Origin: Phytoseiulus persimilis
Lineage: Eukaryota > Arthropoda > Arachnida > Mesostigmata > Phytoseiidae
DNA: 64,000 nt
Assembly: GCA_037576195.1 (NCBI GenBank)
Contig: CM075104.1
Coordinates: 22,708,211-22,772,210 of the forward strand
Direction of reading: 5' to 3'
In this document: positions 24,341 to 38,200 of the stretch, piece after piece
Numbering within the stretch: position 1 is the first letter of the stretch
Layout of the letters: every line of letters begins with the position of its first letter
Notes under the pieces: model-generated
The model's input: only the letters and a program-made list of their open reading frames with translations
Databases searched by the model: none
Told to the model about the DNA's origin: nothing
Program-made: the position numbers and the translations under genes

Positions 24341-27300
24341 TGAGAATACATCGATCTGCGTCGATGACAGGATTCGGGGACGACCATTGTTTTTGACAGC
24401 CCGTGGAACAGTTCAGAAGCTCCCCATTTCCAAGGATGTACCGGAACTTCGTTGTGGGCGCAGCCACGTTTCCGAAAAGAGAAAGAAAATTTCATAGCGA
24501 CTGTAGCCGCGAGGCTTCCGTTTTTGAATTCCGAACAGAGCCCCCATTCCAGATCGTTGATTTTGAAAGCCGGCGAGAATCGGATGTTCTTCGTAATAGA
24601 TACCAGTAGACCCACGTCGTGTAATCGTGGTACGCCGTAGCTGCATCCATCCTATTAAAACCGCCAAACTACACCGATTCCAGCATCGTCCATCCGAAAC
24701 GGACTATTTCACCTGTATTCGACTGTTCATGAGCCAGTTCACGTACACTCACAAATAATGAGCAGACGGAACAATCGGCCGAAAAAAAATGATCGTCTTA
24801 GATGATGGTATAGCTCCTGAGCTTATCGTTGAAATAGCGGCGATAAGCCGTACACCGCTTCAAGTGATTGTTTATACTAGCAAGCGATTTGGGATCAAAC
24901 TTGAGCAAGGTTCCGTAGGCTTATTTCGTCTCGATTCGTCGCTCGCTTCTGTTGCACGTTCACTGCTACTGCAACCTGAACTCTCGTTTTTCCTCTGCGT
25001 TGCTAAAAGCGAATTTTCCGACCACACTTGCGCAGCTTCTGAGGTATTCGACGTGGACGAAGACTGCGATTCGAGCGTCATCAACGGTTTTGTCATAGGT
25101 TCGCGCTGCTACCGTCGAATAATGGTCTTAGTCCCACTAAGGAACCTGAAAAGTGGCCCAGTGCGAGGGTGCTCCGGGCCTGCATAGCTCGAGAACTCTG
25201 AGCTATGCAGTTTCAAATTATGCTAGCATTCGACAGGGCAACAAGCTACCTCGGCCGATAGGAATGTCCTGCGGCTAGCTTTGGGCGGAAAATATGTCTA
25301 GCAGAGCTCAGTATCGCCTAAACGGATGAGAACGGACGGCATCGAAGGAATGCAGACGGGGCGTCTATCGGAAATGATCGCATTTGCTCGCGACCTCCTT
25401 GACCTTCCTTCGTAGCAAATAGTTTCCCTGATGACGGCCACAACGATGTTACCACAATACGTCAAAGGTCAACTGGATCACTTCAAGCTTACGAGAGGGA
25501 TCCGAGCGAATGAACCATCTCCCTGGGAAATAGCGGACGATGTTTCCCATATCATCGGAACTGTAACATGTTTCGGCTCGCAGCTGATTGCTTTACCTTT
25601 CTCAAGATTTTCATGAGCTCAAGAAACTTTCGCTTCCCGACGTCCCACATCAACAGACGAAGTTGGATTCAGGTACAGTGTCACTCTGGAGGTCATTGTC
25701 AGATGTCGATGCAAGCCAGCGCATTTGGTACGAAGATGTTTTCGAAGATAAGTTCTCAGAGCACTTGCAATTTTCGGCTTCCCGTCTGGCACATCGAGCC
25801 TGTGTGAAATATCCCCTCATCTGATTCCAGGTGCGATAATACTGCTCCGGATTGAAAGCGGCTCAGGAATCCCGACATATCACCTTCCCAGAACGTTTCA
25901 CCCGGGATCTGGCTACGTAGCCGGCAGAGCGAATGTCCTGATAACTCATTTCTCGTCGTGACCGCAGTTCTCTGCGTCCGTGGGGAGACGGCTGTCCACC
26001 CATCCAACAGTGCGCTGTCGCGCAGCCATTCGAAAAACTGATTCCACTGTTACTCTAGGTCCGCTAGCAAAACTAGCTCGAGTCGAAACTTAGATCTCGA
26101 CTGGAGCTGTACTCGACCATCTCGAGCTCCAAGAAACAAGATCCATCTGGTTGCTTTGTCAAACGCGTCTCAATCGGTCGAGTGTTCTCGAAGCCCCGTC
26201 ACGTGATGAAATGACCCCGGAAAAGATCAGACGAGTGGGAGAACGAGAGGAACAGCATCCTCAAGCTGTTGGAGGACGTCCGAGTCTCACAAACAAACGA
26301 CGTCTCGAGTTTTCCCGTCTGTCATGATACCTTTCGCATTCGTCACGACCTCATCTTCCAGATAGCGTTCGTACAGTGAGTTCAATGGGCGAATTCAATG
26401 CCGCTTTGAGCTGAGTTCGATTTGTTCGATTTCGGCAGACTTCCAATGTTTTTTCTGAGCTGGGATGTCTGAGGTGACAGATGGACACGTTCAAGTGTGT
26501 GCGAGCCTTGCCCCGGTCTTCACCCGGGAAAGTGGCATCATACATCCTGACATTCATCTCTTGATCGAGTAAAGCTTCAGCGAGTTCGCGTTAGAGGAAT
26601 ATCTCCCCATCTCGAGATTCCGGGATTCTCGGATACTCGGCAAGCATATCAGTCAATGCGCCGGAGAAATTCGGGAAAGCCCTGGTCATGGAATGCATGA
26701 AACTTTGTCGGAACCCCCCATGAGCTCGAACCAGCGAAAGAAAAGCTCGTGGCCGGACTCCTATGCGCTTCGCATCTGACTGAGTGAAACTCCTAGCAAG
26801 CCGGTGCTGTTCAGGAGTCTCAGGAGAAAGGGTCTCAACCGTGGGTGAGAGATAAACCCCCACGAAGGCTGCTCGGAGAGCCAGAGCGCGTACCTCATCA
26901 GTTGCCTGCAGCCAGTGCCACGGAAGAGTTCTTTCGGTGCGTGCGGTGCGGCATCCCCTCCTGGATGTTGTAGCTGGTTTCTTCCGTTTCGAGAAGCCAC
27001 TTCGGCCTCTCGGAAACTCTGAACAGAGCGCGGAGCGGTCTGCTCAGCTGCGCATATCGAGGGCGCCACACGGAGCGTCCGGCATTGGTGGTGAAAACTT
27101 TTTGAACGTTCAACCGGGTGATCGCAAGAGTTCTGAGTGGAATCTACCGAGAAAAAAAATGTGAGTACGCCAACCTCGAAAGGGACACAGGGAGTACCGA
27201 TGGTGCGCGGCCCGTGGGAAACAAGCGGCTGAGAACCGTTAAACGATCGGAGCGCCTCGACGGAAATTATTGCCAAGAAAATAGATTCGATGAAGATAAG

Positions 27301-30300
27301 GCGATTGTCAGCTCCAACAGTGGCACGCCATCGATCGGGGCTTTATCCGATAAAATCACTCAACGTTCGGCCTTCCGGAATCGGCTATCTTCGTCGACCA
27401 CGGGGAAGGAAACGAGAAGAGAGTTAACGTTGCGGACGATCCGCCGCTCTGATCCAAACGGAGTCTGGCAACAGCTGCCGCTTCCAACAATATGAAATTG
27501 GCTCACGTTGCGGTACCAGAGGCAACGAACGCAATTCACCGCTGAGCCCAGTGAACCGACTGAGTATTTTCTGAGCGTCCGCAACTTTGAACGTGTTCGA
27601 GGGAGTTTTGCGGCCCCGCCGGCGTATCCGTGGGACGCTCTGGTGGATGTCGCCGAGTGTGTATCGATGTTAAATATTAATAAGCGGAGCTCGACGACGG
27701 AGGAGTTGCCCGAAGTTTGTCTGCGTGCCACACGATGAATGCAGAACGCACGGTGGATGCAGCAGTGCGCGCTACAGCAAAGAAGCCAGAGTTCTTTGAA
27801 GTTTCTTCGCTCGCTCGACTACCTGCTAATGCAGTCTCGGCTTGCGGAGTGATAAATGAAGCTTTTCCAGGAGCGCCTCGCATGCAGGCAGACTTCGCTT
27901 TGATTACTTTCTCGTGCACGAAGTTTTTCCAGAGTAGATACCGTGTTTTTCTCTTTTCGCTCTCAGTTCGCGGAAGGGCTGGGTCTGGTAGACTGGTGTT
28001 CATGACGAGTGGCTCGCGAGTCGCTCTGTCTTCGATTCCTGCTTGGATCGGATGCGACGGTTTCGGCGAAACACTTCTCACGATCAGGCAAGCTCGATTT
28101 GATGACAGAATGGTCTCTCCGACGAAAACCAAAGATTTCAGCGATCGCCGCCAACCTTGCCCACGGTGAGAGGTCTCGGGACGGATCTTTTCACCCATTC
28201 AGTTCCGTCTTTCATTGAAAATGGAGAGCTGTCAGCAACTCAACAATCTGGGGAGGAGGGTCGAGACACGCGCTCTTGGTAGAACGAGATGTGGAAACAG
28301 CCCCTGTCCTACCAACCCCCAGCCCCCCGTTCTTGGCGTCTATGACGCGATGATCCTGCCTCATAATAGCAGCTGGCTGCAGAGGTACGGCTTGCCATTA
28401 TATGGTCCAGCGACGTAGATAATAAGCAAGTTCGCTCGATGCTAAGCTTGCGTATGCAGTCAGCCATCTGACCTCTTCCATATATTATCCTCAGCATCTG
28501 ATGGCTCCAGCGACGAAAAAGTTGAAGAAGGCCATGATGGCCTGGCGGTGTGCTTGCCTACGCTGAACCTTGATTTGCCTTGGTGCGATATGAGGAGGCT
28601 TGTCGTGCTCGAGGAATGTTTTTCATGAGTGGACCGATCGATTCTCAATGCGTCGCCACCATTAGGATAGGTAACCCACTCGGATTCAACCACTGCTACT
28701 ATTTTGGATGGACAGAGCCGAGTCAAATGGAGGAGGTTCCGTCATGAGAAAAGTGGGCTCGCATCCTCAGCCAGTGACTCCTTCCGCGGAAAATTCAACG
28801 AACGCGGGGGAGGACATCAGAAAGCGGGAAAAACTACTGACGCAAAGAATCGTTGGAAGCTCTTGAAAGCGGAGAATCGTTTCCGTTTCGCACCCCGATT
28901 TGTTTTGTCTGCGAAGAAATTTTTATTTGACCGGGAGGCAATACATCCTAATTGTGTGACAAGCGTCCGCCTTTTCCCGGGCCCCACCGCTCTCGCCCGT
29001 CCGCTCGGGGAGCTGGTGGGAGCATCGCTGCGTCGTTTAATATCCTAAAATATTCCCGGACGAGTTCAGGCAGCGCGAATTCACGCTGATAGCCAGTTGT
29101 ACTCAGCAGACCGAGCGCGCCGCCTGGCGTCGAACAAGCCTGGCCGCAATATTCTCGCTTTATCCTGAAACCGAGCCCGGGTTCGAGAGGCAGCGGATGT
29201 GTGGACCGCTTTAGTGAATACCGCGCTGTTTTTCACTGCGTGGCAAAGACGCAGGCGGCGCCGAAAAAGCGACAACGGACGGGGAAAGGGGTCGTGAAAC
29301 CAGCAAGGAGTTCCCGTAAAAGAAAAACGCCATCACAATTTGACGCAGCGTGAGCCGACCGTGGAAAGCCAACCCCCGAGACGAGCGGCGCTGGCGAGCG
29401 AGCCCCCCACAAATCAAGGGCAGCGATTTTGGGGGCAGCTGCGCCAACCAACGCTGAATCGCGGGGACAACCCAACTCGGGTTGAACGGGAATCTGGAGG
29501 CGGTGGTGGGAGATGGCGCTTCCCATAGAGCATAAGTCCGTTGCAGGAGATGAGCAAAGCCCTTCCGTCCTTGGAGGAATGTTGGTATCAGCCCATCCGA
29601 CGGCTTCCCCACATCTTTTCTTTGGGCTCAACGCCAGGAATTCACCCACCCGATCCGCGATTCTCGTCCGCTTACCTACCTGGAGGGCCGTTTGCCCGCC
29701 GGCAGCTAGAGGTCAGGATTCCGCTCGCGGAAAGCTGTTACCAAAGGCTCAGGAGCCCGGATCGTAGAGCACGGTCTCGCGCCGGACGGAATCAGGGGGA
29801 TGGAATACGACAGCGAGAGCAGTGGAAGGAGATGAATCCCGGAGGGACAACAAGAGCAACCGCGATCGTTCTTGTGAACCACGAGGCTCAGAGACGGGAT
29901 TCGAAAAGGCTTTCGCGTTCGGATGAAGCCCCGTCGGTCAGAGAGCGCGTCGTTGGGCGGAACGATTCAAATTCTCCAGTGCGGGGAAGATGACCGGAGA
30001 TCAATCCCTCTCAGTCTATAACGTCGAGAGCAACGGTACGTCCGACGGTTGCGACGACAGCCCACACCAGAAAGAAACCCGATTGAAAGCGAAACGGCGT
30101 CCGCCAATGACAGATGGTCATCAGATCGGCTCCTGATCCTTTCCATCGTTTCCCGGGTCCTGATTATCGTTTTGCGCTCTTTCTCGCCGCTCTCCCACAA
30201 GCCTGTGCGAGAGAAAGCAACACCAGCGATCCGGACGCGGGAATCGCGGCTCGGCAACGTCAGGAGAAAACGAAAAACGTCGTCAGCAGCCCGAGAGGCT

Positions 30301-30942
30301 GTGGTCGATGACTTGAGACCCTGGAAAGAATTGCGGGGCGAGGAGAATGTTGTTCAATTTTAAGCTGTTCCGGGAGCTGGCTGCGTCCGCGGCTCCAGCG
30401 GAGTCAAGAAAGCAATTTCGACACCGTTAGGAGACAAAGCGTTGCTCTAGAGAGCGTCGCTCTGTCCTTTTCCGCAATAGAAGAAGGTGCGGGAATTCTT
30501 CCATCCTGTGTGACGCAGCGCCGAGGGAGGACAACAGTTGGCAGCAGTCGTCGTTCTCTCGCGGTGCCGGGACGAACGCGGGTTCTCCCGCTTGTCGTCC
30601 TTCCGTTTATCGTCATGACTACAATCACGAAACTATTATTTTCGCCGGTAGCCCGATGCGGCGCGAGCGTTGTCCGTCCGTGGGTCTTTACAGCTCTGAT
30701 CCCGCCTACCTGGTAATCAGCTCTGATTGTGGGATTCGATTAGGAAAGTCCTTAGTCTGCTGTGGACCTCGCTGGAGCCTAATGAGGTACACAGGCCGGG
30801 AGATTGGCCGTGCCGCAGCGCGCAGATGGTCGTCGTCTTCTTCTTCTCCTCCTTCTTGGGGATGGCGAGGGACTCCTCAGTTATGCTGGTCGCTCATGTA
30901 TTTGACAAGAGCCATTTTTCAGTTGTGGTCGTCGGTTTGTCT

Positions 30943-30994
30943 CCCGCTCGCTCGCTCGCTCGGTCGGTCGGTCAGTCAGCCGCCCGCTCGCTCG
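30943..30994. repeat. Tetranucleotide repeat (CTCG/GTCG)
   Basis: Four CGCT units run into CGGT/CGGTC and CAGTCAG units and then back into CGCT units, over about 50 bp. It is a diverged tetranucleotide array. On the - strand it encodes only Arg/Ser-rich noise. Confidence 0.7.
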
Positions 30995-32914
30995 ATAGAC
31001 GCTGTGGGTTAGACGTGACCCAAGACGAGCTCGCGGTCTGCTCCCCGGTGGCTTTGCATTCGACTCGTTTGGAGCAGGACGGGACGGAGGTAATCTCACT
31101 AAAAGTCAGTCGACCGATTTCGTCGTTCGTTGAATCTGTCCGTGAGCCGCCCGGGGGACGATCTTTTCGAGCTTGTGAGACATCGCGGGAGGTCATAATC
31201 CATCTTGCATCCTCCGTCTCTTCCATGCCGGACCGTCTTCTCCAGAGGCGCCAGGAGCGAGCGAACTGTGCACTCAGCTCCGGGCTGAGATTCTCCTGCG
31301 GGGCATCTCGATGGGAAATCAATCCCGAGTCGCCCGGTGGGTCGACACACGTAGGTCCTGTAGCTTGCTTGGAGCTCCGCGGCAGAGTGCTCCCGCCGCC
31401 TCATGGAGCAATGAGCCGTGGGGTTGTTGGTTTATTGGCGAAGCCGATAGAAACTGGCGCATAGACGGTTCTGGAGATCAGTCTGGGCATGAGCCTCGTC
31501 GCGAACTGCATAATTCTAAAGGTTCAGAGCCATTTTGTGAACGCCCCGAGGACGCTATTTCGACGGAGAGAGGGAGACAGAGGAACTACGGCTGAGTCGG
31601 TGTTTGAGAGAAACGGGAGATTTCATGAGGAGGACTCCCCGGTCCCACCTCAAACCTCGCGCCACAAACAGCGGAAGCTTTGGATCCTACCTAATGACTG
31701 GCTGGTGTTGGCGTGTAGACTGTCCGTCGGCGACACGACAAACTTCCGACACTCACGGAACCTCTACTCAGAACCACAACCGTCACCCCAAGCGAGACGA
31801 CTGTCATCAAAGTCGTCAACCCCATCACGGCAATCGTCCCCGCGTTCGCGCAGAGCCTCACGCAAAAAAGCTAGTGAACGCTCTGCGTTTCCGTTCCTCC
31901 CTCGGACACGGGCGGGAAAAGAGCCTGCAGGCCAGGGCTGGAGAAAGCAAAGTTAGAATCCGGAGGGGCGAAGACTCCTTTGTTGTTTCTTGTTGTCCGT
32001 GCCACCACTGCTTCCTCTTAGCCTCGAGGGAGTTGTGCAACTGCGGATCTCCAATCCAGGGATGGGTCTCTCTGTTCTGCCGCCGACGCTCCTGCACGCC
32101 TCCCGGTTGTCCTTTCATCACCGGCCCGGACTGCCGGCCCGATGTCATCGCCAGCTCTTTCTCACCTTTGTGCTCTGTGAGGCTCCCCCGCCGAGTGTTT
32201 TTTTTTCTTCGTTTGTCTCTTATTTTCGGGAGATCAAGACTCCTTGCGCGATCGCCGCCAATCAGAGGGAATATCTTTCGAAGCGCGTCGAAACATCTCG
32301 ACTTTCCCAACAACGGAGCCCCAGTCACTACTCGAAGAAGGAGTTGAGACAGTTTTTCGAGAGAGTCGGACCCGAAAATCAATCGAGTGACTTTTGCCGG
32401 CGAGCCGGAGCTGCGTAACGATTTTCCGGCGACTGCTTTCTCTCCGAGCATCGCGGCAGCTCCACAGTGATTCCTCGAGCTCCTGATTCATTTCAACGGA
32501 GCTCGGTGGCCGACATATGCTGAACACAAAGCATTTCGTGCTAAATGTTCCGGCCCTGCTCGCACAGTGGTAGACCAACGGAGCGTTTGTAGCAGAACGA
32601 TAAGCGGAAACGGTCGGGAAAAACCTTCGCGTTGAATCTCGAGGTCGGCTTTCTTCTTCTCCAAATTGAACTTCGTTGTGGTAATTTGCCTCTGGGGAGG
32701 CTGAACGAGGCAGCTATGTAACGTCCAGCTGCTCCAACGCGATAGGATGTGCCCTCTGGGAGCGCTCTACATTTCTCCCGTTCCGTTTTGCTCTTTCGTT
32801 TTTAATAAAAAAAAAAAACGGAACAGGAATTCTCCCTGAGCGGCTCTTTCCTCATCCGAGCTCGTCAACTGAAGCGAGATTAGGCAACAGTGCCCCAGGA
32901 AGGTTTTCCCAAGA

Positions 32915-35230
32915 CTACGCTCCTGAACCTACTGAAAGTCGCTGGACGTCCATGTTCGGGCGTTTCGTATTATCACGAATCGCTGCAGAAAATTTGGGGA
33001 AGGACTGCTTCGCTAGGGATTGAGACAGCCGTGCGGCCTTCTCCCTTGCCCGGAAGATGATTCGTGCCTTGATCTCCGGCAAGGGTTTGATGAGGCCGCC
33101 CGTCGATTGACTACGGCCACGACCCCAGCTACGATCACCTCGAGGCTTCGGAAGAACGGCGTCGATGTGTCGAGTACCTCGCGCAGGCAGCGCTTGACTG
33201 AACCGACAGAAGGCGCCGACCCAGGAAGCGGCGGGAGTGATGAACTTCCATGTCGAGGGGGATCGGTCCAACCAGTCCGCGATGTGGCCATTGGCGATGT
33301 TGTCGTGGATTAAGCGAAGCTCCAAGTCTGCCCGGTTGAAGGACGCGCCGTTGTCCGAGAATATGTTCTCAGCAGACGGGTAACGATGCAGGAACTTTTG
33401 AAGCGCTCTCAGAACTTCGACATGTCGGTGATGAGCTCGACGTGGATCACCCGAGTGACGGCGCATGAGAACAGGAGGAGGTGGCCCCTGCAGCCCCGAC
33501 CGTCCTCGTGTTTGCAGTAATAAAGACCCGCGAAATCAACACCGCTGAAAAAGAAAGGGGGCGCATGTTCCATGCGGAAACTCGGTAACGGCGGTGTTGG
33601 TTCTGCACCTGGCTTAGCGTTGAATTCCTCGCAACCAGGGCATGACTTCAAGGCCGCGACGTGGTCCGGCGGGCTTCGAGGACGGAGAAACGTCTTCTGA
33701 GCTCCGGGAGAGTCATGGCGACTCCTCGCCAGTGCGGGCAATCCCTGGCAACAACATAGAAAATGAGCAGTTGGGCCCGGCAATCCTTATTAGGGACGAC
33801 AATCGGGAACTTGGAATCGGATGAGAAGTCTTTTGAATTTTCCGAGCGTGTTCTGCAGCAGATGATACCGGCGGGGTCCACGACTTCGGAGGGTAGATTG
33901 CTGCTGGAGATGCTCTTGCAGCCCAAGGCCAGCTCCGCGGCGAAGGACTTCTGCTGGATTCTCCTGGTGAGGCCCTCCTCGGCTTGTAGATACCCGGCCG
34001 GAAGAAGCCGGAGTGAGCCCCTGGTGGCCGAACGAAAAGCGGCCCGACGAGACGGGAGCGCCGTTCCAACACGGCGATTCACAAGACGTTGCGCGAAAAG
34101 CGGAAGCGACTCAAATGAGCCTGAGCCCTCAGAAGCTCAAACCCTAACGAGAAACGGTTAGCATCCGTCGTCGACGGGGTCATCCGAAATGAAACGGATG
34201 GTGAGGATGGCGGCGGTGCCAGAGGCTGGTCGGAGTTGATGGCGAGCGTTCGTGAAACCACTCGCCAGCGCCCTGTCGGCTTGGAGTTCTGAACATTTTT
34301 CGAGGAGCTCCACGAATTCGCGACAGGCGGTCGGGATGGAGAGAGGGCAACCCCATCTGGACCCTTCCGGAGCAAACCCTGAGTTCGGCGTCTGCTTTCC
34401 CCACGGTGACTTCAGTCTCCGGAATCTGCGTCTTGTCTCGGATCGCCGCGGAGACGACATCTCTCGCGATGGACCATTTCTTCAGGGGAAAATGGGCGCT
34501 CTCGAACATGAGCTGACTTTCTCTCTCGCCTCCTTCGGAGAGTTGGATCAAAATACGATGTCATCCACGTAGAGATTCCCAGAGACCTCATCGACGGAAG
34601 AGGACTGCGCAGGGTACAGCTGACCGCACCGCTGCATATGATGCTGAACGCCCTTGATATGGCAGCATGGGCTGCATATGGCAGACCGAGCTCAAGTCGA
34701 GTTGGCCGAAACTCCTGGACCAGAGCGGAAGGATTCGAGAAGATGCCAGAGGGAGCGGAGCAAGGAGCGATTGGTGGTCGCGAGACAGAATTGGAGGTAA
34801 GCGTTCGGGTTGGCCGCCGTAATGGGCAAGAGGAATTCTCTGAACGCGACCAAAACCTCCGAGATCAGGGGCAGCAGATTGTTCCCCGATATGGGCAGTC
34901 GTTCAAGGAGGCGCAGCTGCTGGTGCGCGTGCTGGCATCACTCACGACGCGAGTCTTGGTTAAGGAGGAGCCATCGGCGGAGCACTTGAAGACAGCTTGC
35001 AGGGGTAGATAGTGAGCCAGCTCGCCGGGAGCTCCGGGAAGGGCCCTTTCGGCAAAATTCTGCCGGAGACTCTTTTTCCATCTCGTTGTCCACGGCTCCA
35101 AGTTGGCCGGGCCTCCTAGCGGAGTTTTCGGATGAGCGCGGATCCTCCGATGGCCAAGCGCGAACAGGAGAGAGGTCTCTTAAGATCGAATCGCCCTAGG
35201 TGAATTCTCTGGGGGGAACGCGTGAAGGGC
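32915..35230 (-). mobile_element. Decayed BEL/Pao LTR retrotransposon pol region
   Basis: Read on the - strand, fragments in several frames follow BEL/Pao pol order. At about 35,101-34,865 is a reverse-transcriptase start with YLPLQAVFK, then TKTRVVSDAS and SLNDCPYRG. At 34,551-34,180 is the segment after RT (FESAHFPLKKW). At 34,082-33,648 is the linker before integrase. At 33,783-33,409 is integrase with GVDFAGLYYCKHEDG and LLLFSCAVTRVIHVEL, and at 33,466-32,915 is ENIFSDNGASFNRADLELRL. The two catalytic Asp contexts (VDFAG, SDNGASF) are visible. The Glu expected in the PWWGGFWER-like motif is missing where the frame breaks (around 33,250). The frame changes at least three times, so the copy is dead. 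No LTR, gag or primer-binding site was identified. The family call rests on motif pattern only. Confidence 0.8.
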
Positions 35231-38200
35231 CTGGTTCGGTCGAAGGCACGTGACCGCATTCGAAGGATATTTTGCCAGCCATAGTTCAAAGAGGGACGAT
35301 CAACGTGATTCTTCGAGCGTGGAGAAGTAGCCCTGAAGAAGCAAGTGGCGAAAGCAGACTGGTACTTGACCGAGACAGGCGTAGGGATCGAGGACGGAGT
35401 GAGCTAGCTCACTCGAAACCACGTGAAACCAACGTGATGACCAGGCGGTATGGGAGCCGCCGGTACGGAGAGTCACTTCTGACACCAAAATGTCGTGAAA
35501 CGCTGTTGGAAACTAGAGAAGAGACTGTTTCGCACAGGATTCGCGGCAGCGCTGCGTTGATAGGGGGGGGGGGGGAGCATAACGCGGAAGAAGGCCCCGC
35601 TACGCGAAACGACGTTGAGCCACGCCGCTGAACGCTGATATCTCTCTCAAGTAGTGCCGACAAGAGACAGCCGTGTGGCTCTCTCCCTCGTCCGGAGGTT
35701 CATCGCCGCGCTGCACGTAGTTTATTTGGATGATTACTGGCCATGCAGGCGCCGAGAACGCGCTGCCCGGGTACCTGAAACAGACCACCGAATCTTATTC
35801 GTGACATGGATAATCCCGCGAAATCCCATGTCGCGACTTCGCCACATTCGTTGTTCCTCACCGGGCGGCGGGGAGTAACAAATTAGAGCGAATTCGAGCC
35901 CGGGCTCGCTGCGGGTCCCACACGGAAAAGTTCCTTGGTAGAACAGGAGTTTATCCGAAATCGTTCGATTGTTGTCTGTCAGAGTTTAGCCGGCTAGAGA
36001 AGACGGAGCCGTGTGCGCTGGTTCGCTTGTACCAGCTATGGGGGACGGCGACCCCCATCGCTCGTCTAAATCCGTGTTTCGCTTCACTTCAAAGCGCAGT
36101 GGGTGCAGCTGACACTTTTAAGTGAGATGGGTCGCTACAGCGCCAACAGCAGCCGTCGCGATACGCGCCTCCACCCGACGCGAATCTCTTCAACCTCTCT
36201 ATCCGTCTCCGCGTTCATCCAAGGAAAAGCAACCGAGCACCCACCTCGACAGACAGCCGAGCGGGCGGGCTGGCGAGCGGGCGGGTAAGCATCAACGCAC
36301 CGAATCCTTGAGCTTTTTGTGATGAGTTTGTTAAGCGGAAACCTTGTCGAGCCGCGCCGAGAGCTCTTTGCGAGCTGATTAGCGACGCCATTCGGCCTCT
36401 CCTCTCAGTCGTTCTCTCGGTTGCTCCACGTGTCCTCATCCGGAGCTCGTGTGGAGACTCGATGTTCACATTATGTGTGTATCGCGTCGATGGGAGGACA
36501 TCAAAGAAAAATTCAATGGAGCGTTAGAAGGCGCTCAGATCGCCATCCAGCTATCCGTTTGTTTGTCAAGATGAATAATACACTGCCGATAAACGTTGTG
36601 CCTTCCTTGCAGAACAGGAAGCGATGCTCGATGTATTGTTTTATCTGTCCGATGTTCACATTGTCTGCCAATCACCGAACGCAGCGCTGATCTCTCCATT
36701 GTGGCTGGAGAAAAATGACAATAGTAGCGCCAGCAGTATCGGACGGGGAAGTTATCGACAGGCACAGATTAACACGACGGAGCTCCCGACCGTGGGTGAT
36801 CTGTTGAAAGCATTCACAGGCAGCTCTGTCGCGCCGAGCTGGACCCTGGCTCTGTTTATCTCGCGAACTGCTCCCCTCTGAACATCGATTCCAGCTGGAG
36901 TCCCGATCGAGCATCCAATGCCTGAGCATTCGACAGGGGTTCTTCGAACTCCCTCAACGAGGGGCTGCGTAATCAAGAGGAACATCGCATGAGCCGAAAA
37001 TGGTGGACAAGCCGGGCAAGATAGGTTCCTGCTTGCCCACAAACGTGGGAAAATCTAATCATTTCTCACGGAAATTCTACCACCGAACCGTCCCTCCGTG
37101 TGTCCGTCTCTTCACCACGCTCTCGATGAACGTGCGCGTCTGTGAGTTAGCTCTTTGGTTGCAGGGCCCAGCCCTCCTATGGCATCGCCGCTGGAGAAGC
37201 CTTTCCTTTCTGGAAGAAACTTCCGGATGATATTCCGAAATCTGATCCTCAGTTTAATGCGAGACAACTATGGTCTGCCTCGTTCCCGCGCGATCCGTCC
37301 GCGTACTCATATTTCAACAGAGCCAAGCCTGGCCCCAACCGATATTCACCGGGAACCTGGTTCACGAGAACCGATGTATTGCCCGAAGCACGGAACTCCC
37401 ATACAATTGGGGGTCATCCTCCGCAGAGTAGCCCTTGCAGCCTCTCGACCCTCGTAAAACCGGAAGTCGACTTTGGTAAGATACCTTGAGCTCCCTTACG
37501 TGTTTGAGAATCAAGAAATCATTGGCATCCACGATCTGAGATAATCGTTGGTTTCCAAGGGGTCCTGTTTCCATCGGACTCCAACTCTTCGCCGTTTCAC
37601 GACGGATTTCAGAAACCGTGCGGAATGCGGTGTATCTCAAAACAAGTAGAGCGTGCTCCCCATTAGGAGCAGACCCGACGAGCCAGCGAAGTAGATTCCG
37701 TACCTGATGGCCCTTGGCGGATTTTCCTCAGCGGATCAGCAGCGTATGTAGGCATCCCCCACAAACGTCGGAAGGGAAGTCAAATAATGACACCCCTCCC
37801 TCCGAGGAGTGTCCACAGGGAAAAATGGTGTGGTCGAACGAAGGCCCAGGGTTTTTGAGATTTCGTTCTTCGAAGTCACGGCCCAGGATCCGCGAGAATG
37901 CTAGATCCCAACAACGGAACGTTGGGGATAAATGATTCCATCCGAACCAGGCTTCGCAACGCGACGATGAGCCTCATAGTTCAACCCTTCAAGCATTGCG
38001 GATTTCGAACACATCGATGGCTTGTCTCTCGTCAAGGTCGCTGGAAAATGAATTCTCGCGCTGATCATTAGCTTCGACAGGCGCGGGCGACTCACACTCG
38101 AGCGCAGGAAGGATTCCGTAACATAATGATTCCAGAAGATAATTTGATCGCAGACGACCTTGTTGCTTACACAAATATCGAACACATGGTCACCGCTTGA

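Larger units (their letters stand above)
23851..32914. other. Long stretch without a supportable gene
   Basis: A 132-codon + strand frame opens at an ATG at 24,789. A weak - strand frame covers 24,325-24,615. Several - strand frames at 26.35-27.28 kb have a somewhat protein-like composition. None shows a domain, and none joins to neighbours through matching splice sites. From 29 to 32.5 kb, frames of 130-247 codons overlap on both strands and look like chance in GC-rich DNA. A TA microsatellite and a CTCG/GTCG repeat are listed separately. A T4-AATA12 run at 32,799-32,818 precedes the retroelement relic. Confidence 0.4.

Noticed and set aside
30727-32347. Two + strand frames of about 245 codons
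   Set aside because: They run through the CTCG/GTCG repeat and GC-rich DNA, have no domain, and are opposed by long - strand frames.
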